Source: Chloroflexota bacterium
Lineage (GTDB): Bacteria; Chloroflexota; Anaerolineae; Aggregatilineales; Ch27
Length of the DNA stretch: 43,114 bases
Reading direction: 5' to 3'
Assembly (NCBI GenBank): GCA_019873685.1
Contig: JAIOAT010000029.1
Span: forward strand, 1-43,114
In this document: positions 15,725-24,200 of the stretch, piece by piece
How positions within the stretch are numbered: the stretch's first letter is position 1
Layout: each line of letters starts with the position of its first letter
The notes under the pieces: model-generated
Database searches by the model: none
Seen by the model: the letters and a program-made list of their open reading frames with translations, nothing else
Told to the model about the DNA's origin: nothing
Position numbers and translations under genes: made by a program

Positions 15725-18709
15725 ATGTACGCTGAAGTTGCCGTCAACGTCCCGGTGCACAGCACCTTTCACTACCACATCCCGGTTCAACTTGCCGGTA
15801 AAGTTCAGCCGGGGCATCTGGTGCGTGTCGCCTTTGGTACAGCTGATCAGCCGGGCGTCGTGCTGGCCCTTTCCCAGCACAGCCCGGTCGCCGAAACCAA
15901 GCCGATCAAAGAACTGCTGGATTCGACCCCGGCCCTGGGGATGCCCCACATCCAGCTCGCCCGCTGGTTGAGTGAGACGACTCTGGCCCCGCTGGGAGCC
16001 TGCCTGTGGCTCTTCCTGCCGCCCGGAATCGCCGGACAGTCTGACATCCGGCTCAGCCTGACCGAAGCCGGGAAATGGGTGATCGCCAACGCCGGTGAAG
16101 CTCTGGGTGACCTCAGCGACGAAGCCACACTGCTTCTGCGCCTGCTGGCGCGGCGCGGGCCGCTGCGGGGACGCCAGCTTAACCAGGCCATGCGCGGCCA
16201 CAACTGGCAACAGGCCGCGGAAAGCCTGGCGCGTCACGAACTGATTCACCGCGAAATCGTGCTCGCTCCGCCCCGTGTCCAGCCGCGCAAGGTGCGCACA
16301 GCGCGACTGGCGATTCCCGCTGAGCGCATCGACGCGATTGCCACGCGGCTGGGCCGCGAGAGCCGCCGCGCCAGTGTCCTGGAAGTTCTAATGGCCTCGC
16401 CGGTGCGCCAGCCAACCGTCGCCAGCGTGTGCCGTGCCGCCGGGTGTTCCGAGCAAATCCTGCGCACATTGGCTGCCGAGGGGGACGTCACGCTGACTCC
16501 CCCCTCTACCTGGCTGGAACTGACCGTACCCAACGAGCGCATGGCTCAGCGACTGGCGGAAGGCGAATTTGACCGGGCAGCACGGCAGAAACAGGCGCTG
16601 GAAGCGTTGCTTGCGGCGGGAGGCGCCCTGCCCGCACAGGCCCTGGACAGCGCCACCAGCCGCACCCTGCTGGAAAAAGGATTAATCCGGGCGGAAGCTC
16701 AGCCGGCTACTGTGGCGCTTGCCACTCGCTATCTGCTGCCCGATGGACAGCCCGATCATGCTGCGCTGATGGCCCGTCTGATCGCGCTGCGCGGCGGGAT
16801 CAAGGCGCTGAGCGTGTTGCGCCTGCTGGCCCGCGAAGGCCAGCCGGTCAAGGTCAACTGGATCTATGCCCAGACAGGCGCCAGCCTTAACCTGCTCAAG
16901 GAACTGGAAGAAGACGGGCTGGTCATCCTTGCGGAAGACGAGGAATGGCGCGATCCGCTGGCCGGGCGCGACTTTGCGCCGACCGTCGCGCCAACCCTGA
17001 CCCCCGATCAGCAGGCCGCCTGGGAACGCCTGCGCGAGCACATGGACGCCCTCAAGTGGGAAGGCGTCTCCCCGACCCCGGATGAGCCGCACGTCTTCCT
17101 GCTACACGGTGTCACCGGTTCCGGCAAGACGGAAGTCTACCTGCGCGCAGTGGAGCACACGCTGGCGCATGGCCGTGAGGCGATCGTGCTGGTGCCCGAA
17201 ATCGCCCTGACCCCACAGACCGTTGGACGCTTCGCCGCCCGCTTCCCCGGTCAGGTTGCCGTGATTCACAGCGATTTGACGCCCGGCGAGCGCTTCGATA
17301 CCTGGCGTCGTGCGCGCGCCGGAGAACTCAAGGTGATTGTTGGCACACGTTCCGCCCTGTTCACCCCCCTGCCCGACCTGGGGCTGGTCATCCTGGATGA
17401 GGAGCACGACCAGAGCTACAAACAGTCGCCGCCGCTGCCGCCGCCCTACTACCATGCTCGCGAAGCGGCCATCGAGCTGACCCGCCGCAGCCGGGGCATC
17501 GTGATCCTGGGCAGCGCCACCCCGTCCATCGAAAGTATGTACGCCGCCCGGCGCGGTCTGTACCAGCGGATCATCCTGCCGGTGCGGGTGGCAGGCCATC
17601 GCCAGCGCGTGCTGGAGACTCCGACCGGCGGCGGCCCGGCCCTGTATCACCCCGCTGATCCCGACAGCGCCCTGACCGTTGACCTGCCGGAAGTCGACAT
17701 TATCGATATGCGGGCGGAACTGCGGGCGGGCAACACCTCCATGTTCAGCCGGGCGTTACAGGAGGCGCTCAGGGCAACTTTCGCTCGCGGTGAGCAGGCC
17801 ATCCTGTTCCTCAACCGGCGGGGTACGGCCAGTTATGTCTTCTGCCGCGATTGCGGCTATGTCGCCGCCTGCCCGCGCTGCGAGATGCCCCTGACCTACC
17901 ACCAGGCCGGGGAAGCATTGCGCTGCCATCACTGCGGGTTTCGCCAGTCCATTCCCGCCGCCTGCCCCTCCTGCGGCAGCCGCCGGATCAGGCACTTTGG
18001 CGCAGGGACAGAAGCCGTCCAGGCGGAACTGGGCAAGCTACTGCCGGGCGCGGTGTCCATCCGCTGGGATCGCGACACAGCCAGCCATCACCGCGAACAC
18101 GACGCCATCCTGCAGCGCTTTGCCCGCCGGGAGGCCAGTGTCCTGATCGGCACGCAGATGATCGCCAAAGGGCTGGACCTGCCGGGCGTAACGCTGGTCG
18201 GTGTGCTCAACGCCGATGTGGGGCTGGCCCTGCCGGACTTCCGCGCGCGGGAGCGCACCTTCCAGCTGCTGACCCAGGTCGTCGGACGCGCCGGACGCGG
18301 TTCACAGCCCGGACGTGGCATTATCCAGACCTATCGTCCTGACGATCTGGCCGTCCGCGCTGCTGCTGCTCATGACTACGAGGCGTTCTACGCCAGCGAA
18401 CTGAAGCAGCGCCGCGAGCTGGGCTACCCACCTTTTCGGCGCCTGGCCCGCCTGCTGATCCGTGGCCGTAGCGCCCCGGAGACTCAACGCGAGGCGGAAG
18501 ACGCCGCCCGTTACCTGAGGAACCGCATCCGGGAACTGAAGCTGGACTCTGCCGCGCTGGTCGGACCAGCGCCCTGCTTTTTCAGCAAGCTGGAAGGCGC
18601 TTACCGCTGGCATGTGCTGGTTCGCTCAGCCGATCCCGTCCCGATTTTCACCGGGATCAGCCTGGCCAAAGGCTGGCACCTGGATATCGACCCACTGGAT
18701 GTTCTGTGA
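15725..18709 (+). CDS. priA: Primosomal protein N' (PriA helicase), enlarged
   Basis: PriA restarts stalled replication forks by binding 3' ends, unwinding the lagging arm and loading the primosome. The first ~110 residues are the 3'-DNA-binding domain ('TFHYHIP', 'GHLVRVAFG'). Walker A 'GVTGSGKT' is at 462-469, followed by 'EIALTPQ'. The DEEH box is at 558-561, 'GSATPS' follows, the paired zinc sites lie at about 707-760 (four Cys-x-x-Cys units), and motifs V/VI are 'GTQMIAKGLD' and 'QVVGRAGR'. At 994 residues it is well over the usual 730-830. The excess is a ~300-residue region between the 3'-binding domain and the helicase with winged-helix-like segments. All catalytic motifs are intact. 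Confidence 0.93.
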   Translation: MYAEVAVNVPVHSTFHYHIPVQLAGKVQPGHLVRVAFGTADQPGVVLALSQHSPVAETKPIKELLDSTPALGMPHIQLARWLSETTLAPLGACLWLFLPPGIAGQSDIRLSLTEAGKWVIANAGEALGDLSDEATLLLRLLARRGPLRGRQLNQAMRGHNWQQAAESLARHELIHREIVLAPPRVQPRKVRTARLAIPAERIDAIATRLGRESRRASVLEVLMASPVRQPTVASVCRAAGCSEQILRTLAAEGDVTLTPPSTWLELTVPNERMAQRLAEGEFDRAARQKQALEALLAAGGALPAQALDSATSRTLLEKGLIRAEAQPATVALATRYLLPDGQPDHAALMARLIALRGGIKALSVLRLLAREGQPVKVNWIYAQTGASLNLLKELEEDGLVILAEDEEWRDPLAGRDFAPTVAPTLTPDQQAAWERLREHMDALKWEGVSPTPDEPHVFLLHGVTGSGKTEVYLRAVEHTLAHGREAIVLVPEIALTPQTVGRFAARFPGQVAVIHSDLTPGERFDTWRRARAGELKVIVGTRSALFTPLPDLGLVILDEEHDQSYKQSPPLPPPYYHAREAAIELTRRSRGIVILGSATPSIESMYAARRGLYQRIILPVRVAGHRQRVLETPTGGGPALYHPADPDSALTVDLPEVDIIDMRAELRAGNTSMFSRALQEALRATFARGEQAILFLNRRGTASYVFCRDCGYVAACPRCEMPLTYHQAGEALRCHHCGFRQSIPAACPSCGSRRIRHFGAGTEAVQAELGKLLPGAVSIRWDRDTASHHREHDAILQRFARREASVLIGTQMIAKGLDLPGVTLVGVLNADVGLALPDFRARERTFQLLTQVVGRAGRGSQPGRGIIQTYRPDDLAVRAAAAHDYEAFYASELKQRRELGYPPFRRLARLLIRGRSAPETQREAEDAARYLRNRIRELKLDSAALVGPAPCFFSKLEGAYRWHVLVRSADPVPIFTGISLAKGWHLDIDPLDVL

Positions 18710-18880
18710 GGGATCAGAGTACCCTAGCGCTCCCTGTTGGGCGCCTATCCTCCAGATTCGAGCAACGCGCTAACTTAAGGATATGCTCATAGATCATCAG
18801 TCATTTCTATTCCCAAAGGGTTGTTACGCGAAGCAACTCATGGGCCGCCGGTTGGCTTATCTGCAACAAAAGGAACAAGA

Positions 18881-20851
18881 ATGAGCATGCATCTCCCCTC
18901 AGATGATCCTGTCTCTGAACGGAACGCAACTAGGCCCTGGTTGGCGCGATTACTGTGGATGTGGACCGGATTGGCGTTGATTACGTTCCTAGTCATGCTG
19001 ACTCACCGGAGTGATGTCCCTCGATTATGGGGGCGCTACTCTCTGTCCGTTGGCTTAATACTTGCTGCGCTGCTGGCCGCCGTGATCGCTGGCGCGGTCA
19101 TATCTTATCAGCTCCGGCAGCCATCCCGACAGGCGCAAGTAGTCCGCTTCCTTACACAACTGAGAATGCGTCGCTGGTTCACCCCAGTAGCTCTGGCCAT
19201 TACCGGTCTGCTGCTAGCCGGGCTGTGGGTCTTCTTCCTTGGGAATCATCTGCTGACCTATGCGGCACTCCGCCTGTTCCTGGCGGCGACACTCATCCTG
19301 GGAGCACTGGCGCTCCTGTTTGGCGGCAACGGTGAGACGCGAACCTGGACAAAGCTACCGATAATCGGGAGCCTCGTGTTGTTGTTGGCCGTGCTTGGGT
19401 GGGGCACACTGGCAACTTACCCAGCCATGTACAACTCAGACGAAGCCTTTGTATTCAGCATGGCTCGCAACCTGCTGGAAACTGGGCACACTAATCCCAC
19501 CATCTACCGGCACAGCTACCCACAGAACTTTGGCTGGGCAGGAGTCTGGACGCAACTCATGGCCGCCTGGCTGGCGCTCAGCGGCTACAGCTTCACTGCA
19601 GGGCGGGCGTTCATCTATGTAGCGGGATGGGTTGCGCTGGTATTACTGGCCTATACCACCCGTCGGTTGTACGATTCCCCAACTGCATGGCTGGTGTTGT
19701 TGCTCGGGGCAGCAGCGGTTCTACGTCTGGGTTACATCCGGCCCGACATGCTGGTAACAACATATCTAGCCCTGGCGCTTTTCTTCTTCAGCTTGGGGCA
19801 ACAGACCAGACGCTGGTGGCCACACCTCCTGACCGGCCTGGCGGCTGGATTCTGCGTAGATGCTGCCCCCCTGGGCTACAACTTAGGGCTGGGATTTGCC
19901 TTGTTCTACCTAGCAGAATACATCCAGCACTGGCGGCGCGAACGCCGCATCGTATGGATTCCTTTCTGGGCGCTTGTAGTCGGTGGCAGCATAGGGCTAG
20001 GCCTCTACTTGCTGTTGCGGCATGGCACTACCTTCCCTGCAGGTGGAACAGAAACTATGTTAGGCGAACATCTGTCTGCTATCCCGCGGCGGCTGGCAGA
20101 TGGCACTTGGCTGCAAGTCATCCAGGAATTCATCTTCACGAGCGTTACTGGGGTGCCAGCCTTGTGTCTAGGGGCTGTGTTGGGGATTGGCACTGCGCTC
20201 CTTGTGCGCAGCCAGGCTGATCGCCTGTTGCTCACACTCGCGGCAACTTGGCTGGCGGCTGTTGCGTTGACCTATCACTACTTTCCTCCCTTCTACCTGT
20301 TGCACGGGCTACCGGTGTTGATCCTGCTGGCTGCACGCGGTTTCACGCGAGGGCTGTCTGCCCTGATCGGAGCATCTGGAGCTGCTACCGATCATCCAAT
20401 GCCTATCCTTTGCTGTTCAGTGCTGTTGACCGTCTGGATCGTAGCCGACGTGTTAGCCTTATCCCGCCAGACAACTCTGCAAGACATCGTACTACTCGGA
20501 GACGAGATAGGTGATATCTTGCCCGAAAACGCCGTGATCGTGGCGTCCGAGCCGTATTATTTCGGGCTACTAGATCATCCTGCCTTTGTGGGAGGTGCTA
20601 TCGAAGGGATGCTCACGACGTGGCACAACCTGTCGGCTTATGAAGCTTGGGAGACCATTTCGCCTGATGCCATCATCTTCAACGAAACCTGGCCGGAACC
20701 ACCGCGCACTAACGGTCTGCTGGACTATCTAGCGACTCATGGTTACACCCTGCTGCGCCACTACCAAACAGCCAGCTATGGCCGGGTCGAACTGTGGGTG
20801 CGGGAAGTACAGTCAGGGATGATACCAGATGGCACACTCGCTAGGCATTAG
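18881..20851 (+). CDS. GT39-like membrane glycosyltransferase (PMT/ArnT superfamily)
   Basis: A 655-residue polytopic protein with about 12 hydrophobic segments. 'YPAMYNSDEAFVFSMA' near residue 180 resembles the first-loop acidic motif of GT-C enzymes, which use polyprenyl-phosphate sugars at the outer membrane face. 'YIRPDMLVTTYLAL' and 'SYPQNFGWAGVW' also suit the dolichyl-phosphate-mannose-transferase-like group. The ATG at 18881 is chosen for AAAAGGA 6 bases upstream. By eye the gene and the 170 bases before it carry more A/T and more TTG, CTA and TTA leucine codons than its neighbours, suggesting a different origin. Donor and acceptor are unknown. A second GT39-like gene follows after 59 bases. 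Confidence 0.75.
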   Translation: MSMHLPSDDPVSERNATRPWLARLLWMWTGLALITFLVMLTHRSDVPRLWGRYSLSVGLILAALLAAVIAGAVISYQLRQPSRQAQVVRFLTQLRMRRWFTPVALAITGLLLAGLWVFFLGNHLLTYAALRLFLAATLILGALALLFGGNGETRTWTKLPIIGSLVLLLAVLGWGTLATYPAMYNSDEAFVFSMARNLLETGHTNPTIYRHSYPQNFGWAGVWTQLMAAWLALSGYSFTAGRAFIYVAGWVALVLLAYTTRRLYDSPTAWLVLLLGAAAVLRLGYIRPDMLVTTYLALALFFFSLGQQTRRWWPHLLTGLAAGFCVDAAPLGYNLGLGFALFYLAEYIQHWRRERRIVWIPFWALVVGGSIGLGLYLLLRHGTTFPAGGTETMLGEHLSAIPRRLADGTWLQVIQEFIFTSVTGVPALCLGAVLGIGTALLVRSQADRLLLTLAATWLAAVALTYHYFPPFYLLHGLPVLILLAARGFTRGLSALIGASGAATDHPMPILCCSVLLTVWIVADVLALSRQTTLQDIVLLGDEIGDILPENAVIVASEPYYFGLLDHPAFVGGAIEGMLTTWHNLSAYEAWETISPDAIIFNETWPEPPRTNGLLDYLATHGYTLLRHYQTASYGRVELWVREVQSGMIPDGTLARH

Positions 20852-20910
20852 CGCCCGGTGCCCGGTATGGTAAAGTATTGGCACTGTGGTTCGCCTGGCG
20901 AATAGAGCTG

Positions 20911-22233
20911 ATGCTAAAAAACACCCAACACATTCGGCTAATCATCATCCTCACCCTGGCGCTGATCCTGCGCCTGGCGCATGTACTGAGCTACCCCTTT
21001 GACCCGGATGTCAGCGGTAGCGACTACAGCTGGTATGCCCGCGAGGGGCAGGCGCTGATCACCACTGGCCGGACGGACGGCCCGCCGCCGACTGGCCCGC
21101 TCTTCCTGCTCATTTCCGGCTATGCCGGGAAGCTCGGCCCGGCAATCTTCCCGGATGTGCCGGATAGCAGCCAGCCCGTGATCCGCCTGCTGGGTGCGAT
21201 TCTGGGCACCCTCACCGTCCTGATGATCTACCGCATCGGGCGGGCCGCCTGGTCGGAGGGCGCCGGTCTGCTGGCCGCCGCGTTACTCGCGGTCAACCCG
21301 GCGTTCATTGTGGAAGCCGGTAACCTGACCACCGAGACTACAGCCATCTTCCTGCTGACCTGGGCGCTGGCGCTATGGCTGGAACGCGCGGCACACCCCG
21401 ACTGGCGGCTGATGCTGGCGACCGGGGCGCTGCTGGCGCTGGGAGCGCTGACCCGCGCCGTCCAGCTGGCGATACCGGCGCTGCTAATCGTTGATCTGGC
21501 GCTCCGGCACGGCCTACGTCGGGCCGCTGGGTATGGCGCAACACTGGTGTTAGCCTTCTTCCTGACCATCTCCCCCTGGACGATCTACAACCTGGTGGTC
21601 TGGGATCGCCTGACGCTGACCGGCGAAGGACTGACAGCCATGCTTTACATCGGGGCGACCGGCTGGCAGGCTCCCGATCAGGTCGATGCCGCGCTCGGCG
21701 TGGACCCGGCGGCCGATGACCCGGCCATCCGCCAGCAGGCTTACCTGGATGGCTTCCGCCAGGCCGTCTTCGGCGACCCGCTCGGCTACGCCGCAAAACG
21801 CATCAGTGAACTGCTGGGCGCACTGCTCCAGCCACACAACACCAACTTCTACCCGGGGCCGAGTCTGAAGGCACTGGCCCTTGACTGGTTGCGTGCGGAT
21901 CGCTCGCCCGGCGGTTTGCTCCGCCTGACCGGGGCGGAGCAGTTCTGGCCCAAGCTGCTGCTGTACCTCTTCCATTACGCCGGGCTGCTGCTGGGAATGA
22001 TCGGTCTGGCGCTCAACCTGCGCCGCTGGCGCGCCCTATGGCCGCTGTATGGCCTGTTCCTGTACTTTCTGAGCATTCATCTGGCCTTGAGCGCCATCCC
22101 GCGCTACCTGTTCCCGCTGGAAGCGTTCTGGTGGTTGTTTGGCGCTGCTACCCTGAGCGCCACTTTTTCCCGGCGAAATGACCGCACCAATAGGCGGAAC
22201 TTGGCGTCAGCGGCCCATCCAGGGCTACAATAG
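20911..22233 (+). CDS. Second GT39-like membrane glycosyltransferase
   Basis: A 440-residue polytopic protein, about 9-10 hydrophobic segments. The N-terminal region contains 'GSDYSWYAREGQAL' (the acidic first-loop motif of GT-C enzymes) and 'TTETTAIFLLTWALALWLERA', read in parts, is typical of GT39/PMT_2 proteins. A conserved 'ISPWTIYN' segment follows. The ATG at 20911 starts just before helix 1 ('MLKNTQHIRLIIILTLAL'). Codon use returns to the GC-rich style of most of the window, unlike the preceding GT39-like gene, so the two are not a simple recent duplication. Substrates are unknown. The three-gene cassette begins 35 bases downstream. Confidence 0.8.
   Translation: MLKNTQHIRLIIILTLALILRLAHVLSYPFDPDVSGSDYSWYAREGQALITTGRTDGPPPTGPLFLLISGYAGKLGPAIFPDVPDSSQPVIRLLGAILGTLTVLMIYRIGRAAWSEGAGLLAAALLAVNPAFIVEAGNLTTETTAIFLLTWALALWLERAAHPDWRLMLATGALLALGALTRAVQLAIPALLIVDLALRHGLRRAAGYGATLVLAFFLTISPWTIYNLVVWDRLTLTGEGLTAMLYIGATGWQAPDQVDAALGVDPAADDPAIRQQAYLDGFRQAVFGDPLGYAAKRISELLGALLQPHNTNFYPGPSLKALALDWLRADRSPGGLLRLTGAEQFWPKLLLYLFHYAGLLLGMIGLALNLRRWRALWPLYGLFLYFLSIHLALSAIPRYLFPLEAFWWLFGAATLSATFSRRNDRTNRRNLASAAHPGLQ
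22201..22231 (+). promoter_or_regulatory. Candidate promoter for the three-gene cassette
   Basis: TTGGCG (22201-22206) and TACAAT (22226-22231) lie 19 bases apart inside the last codons of the GT39-like gene and 38 bases before the next ATG. It could drive the cassette independently of the upstream gene. The spacer is long, so support is weak. Confidence 0.35.
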
Positions 22234-22268
22234 CGTTGGTCTGATTCGCCGAACCGATCAGGGTGACC

Positions 22269-22676
22269 ATGCAATCTTTTCCGGCCAACCCGGACTATCA
22301 CTTCCTCATCTTTGCGCCCGGCCTGGATAACTGGATCTTCCGGGCGGCTCGCCGTTACTGGGCCGCCTACCGCCCGATCCTGTACGGGATGCGCACGCCG
22401 GAGGACTTTGCTCTGGTCGGCTATGCGGCGGCTGAGGGGCGCGTTGTGGTAGTGACACTCGCCATGCGCCGCGATACCGCCGCCGCCATCCGCGCAGCGG
22501 CTGAAGCTCGCTTAACGGCGGTGACGTTGGATCCGCTGGTTTACGACACGCCGACCGACCTCCAGATCACCCTGGATGCGCGGGTGGAATTCAACCAGCG
22601 CTTCGGCGTCCCCCAGACGCCGGTTGATCCGGGCATCCAGCCTACCCGCACACCGGGGCCAATTCCGCTTGGTTGA
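22269..22676 (+). CDS. Stand-alone 'PDYHF' domain protein, unknown function
   Basis: This 135-residue protein (ATG at 22269, AGGG 5 bases before; an in-frame GTG lies 6 bases upstream) is almost entirely one domain of ~100 residues. That domain is clearly homologous to the C-terminus of the next gene's product. Both begin 'PDYHF', then 'APGxD', 'AAxxYW', a central strand ('VVVVTLA' here, 'LAVTVIA' there), and end in 'FNQR' and 'RFG'. A short Pro/Thr-rich tail follows ('PTRTPGPIPLG'). The alternating strands and helices suggest a small alpha/beta fold. No signal peptide or membrane segment. I do not recognise the family. It lies 15 bases before the glycosidase-like gene and is probably co-expressed. 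Confidence 0.75.
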   Translation: MQSFPANPDYHFLIFAPGLDNWIFRAARRYWAAYRPILYGMRTPEDFALVGYAAAEGRVVVVTLAMRRDTAAAIRAAAEARLTAVTLDPLVYDTPTDLQITLDARVEFNQRFGVPQTPVDPGIQPTRTPGPIPLG

Positions 22677-22691
22677 ACAGGTAGCCTGACT

Positions 22692-24188
22692 ATGCGTCTT
22701 GATGAGTACCAGTGGTCGCGCAACCCGCGCGGCATGCACAACACCGGGGTCTTTCGCTACGATCTGCGGCGCTATCGGGAGATTAAAGCTGGATGGGTGA
22801 AGCTGGTTGCCGCTGATCACGAGTTTGTGCCCAACATCCCGGAACTGCTGGCAGCGGGCATCACGCCGATCATCCGTGTTTACCGCGCCGCTTGGGGCAG
22901 CCGTGCCGCCGACGCCCAGAGCTACGCCGACATCGCCCGCTATATTCAGGCGGGCGCACGCTGGTTTGAGTTATGGAACGAGCCAAACCTGGGCAACGAG
23001 TGGCCCGCTCCGCTGGGATCGGCGCTCGACCCCAACAATATCGGCGTGTACATTGCCCCGCTCATGGATCACTGGGTGGAATGGGCCGAGCGTGTGATCG
23101 AAATGGGCGGCTACCCGGCCTTTATCGCCCTGGCGGAAAGCGACAGCCCGCCTCACCACACCACCGGCTGGCTGCGCAACATGATGGTCTACCTGCGCGA
23201 TGTCCACGCCGCACGCTTCCGCCGTATCCTGGGCAACGGACTCTGGCTGGCTACCCACCCGTACATCTACAACCACTTCTATCAGGAAATCCCCGGCGGC
23301 GGCCCGCTCAGCGCCCGCCCACCGGAACAGCAGAATGCGGCTCAGGGCGGCTGGCACTTTGAATATCCTTACGATCCGATCGGCCAGGCCGACGATCCTG
23401 GTCGCACGGTATGGGGCAACACCCCACGCACCCCGTACGGCGATCCGAACGGGCTGACCAGCGTCGGTCACGCTTTCATGGAGTTGCTGCGGGATTACTT
23501 CGGCGGCGGAGTTGTGCCTGTCGTCGGCACCGAAGGCGGGATCTGGCCCTGGCCGGGGCCGGGCGATGGGACCCGTGTCGACGATGCACGCTATCCCGGC
23601 GTAACCTGGCAGAGCCACGCCGAAGCCACCACTGCCATGTTCGACTGGATCGCCAGCAGCGCGGCGCCTCCCTGGATGTTTGGCGTCACACTGTGGAAAG
23701 AAGACATCTACTGGGAAGGCCCGCATGGCGTCGCGCCCGCCGTCCAGCGCCTGGCGAGCCTCCCCGCCCCGCTGAAAGAGGTGCCCCCGCTGGACACCGG
23801 CGGCACCGTATGGTCCAGCCCACTCCAGCCCAACGCAGTAGCCACCCCATTGCCGGAAGGCCCCGGTCCGGTTCACGGCGGCCCGGATTACCACTTTATC
23901 ATGCTTGCGCCGGGCATTGACCCGGAGTGGTTCTTTCAGGCGGCGGAGCAATACTGGTTGCGCTTTGCCCCGGTGCTGCTGGATTCGCCCGCCCTGATCG
24001 CCAACTTGCCCTACGACAAGACGCTCGCTGTGACCGTCATCGCCACACCTGACCAGGCAGAAGCCATGAACGCCAGCATCCGCGATCGTTGGCCGACCAT
24101 CTGGTACGATCTCATCATTGTGCAATCCGCCGCCGATTTGCTGACCGTGTTTAACCAGCGCCTGAACGTCAACCGGCGCTTTGGCTAA
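22692..24188 (+). CDS. Clan-A-like glycoside hydrolase with C-terminal 'PDYHF' domain
   Basis: A 498-residue two-part protein. Residues 1-~380 look like a (beta/alpha)8 hydrolase of the GH-A clan. 'FELWNEPNLGNEW' places the acid/base candidate at Glu97, and 'VVGTEGGIWPW' places the nucleophile candidate at Glu281. 'THPYIYNHFYQE' is between them. A Pro/Gly linker follows, then residues 398-498 are a second copy of the domain encoded by the previous gene. No signal peptide is visible, so it either acts inside the cell or leaves by another route. Substrate is unknown. Gene order and 12-15-base gaps tie it to the small protein before it and the methyltransferase after it. Confidence 0.75.
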   Translation: MRLDEYQWSRNPRGMHNTGVFRYDLRRYREIKAGWVKLVAADHEFVPNIPELLAAGITPIIRVYRAAWGSRAADAQSYADIARYIQAGARWFELWNEPNLGNEWPAPLGSALDPNNIGVYIAPLMDHWVEWAERVIEMGGYPAFIALAESDSPPHHTTGWLRNMMVYLRDVHAARFRRILGNGLWLATHPYIYNHFYQEIPGGGPLSARPPEQQNAAQGGWHFEYPYDPIGQADDPGRTVWGNTPRTPYGDPNGLTSVGHAFMELLRDYFGGGVVPVVGTEGGIWPWPGPGDGTRVDDARYPGVTWQSHAEATTAMFDWIASSAAPPWMFGVTLWKEDIYWEGPHGVAPAVQRLASLPAPLKEVPPLDTGGTVWSSPLQPNAVATPLPEGPGPVHGGPDYHFIMLAPGIDPEWFFQAAEQYWLRFAPVLLDSPALIANLPYDKTLAVTVIATPDQAEAMNASIRDRWPTIWYDLIIVQSAADLLTVFNQRLNVNRRFG

Positions 24189-24200
24189 AGGCAGCCTGCG

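Noticed and set aside
18727..18747. Possible terminator hairpin after priA
   Set aside because: The stem (AGCGCTCCC against GGGCGCCT) has a mismatch or bulge and no U-tract follows.
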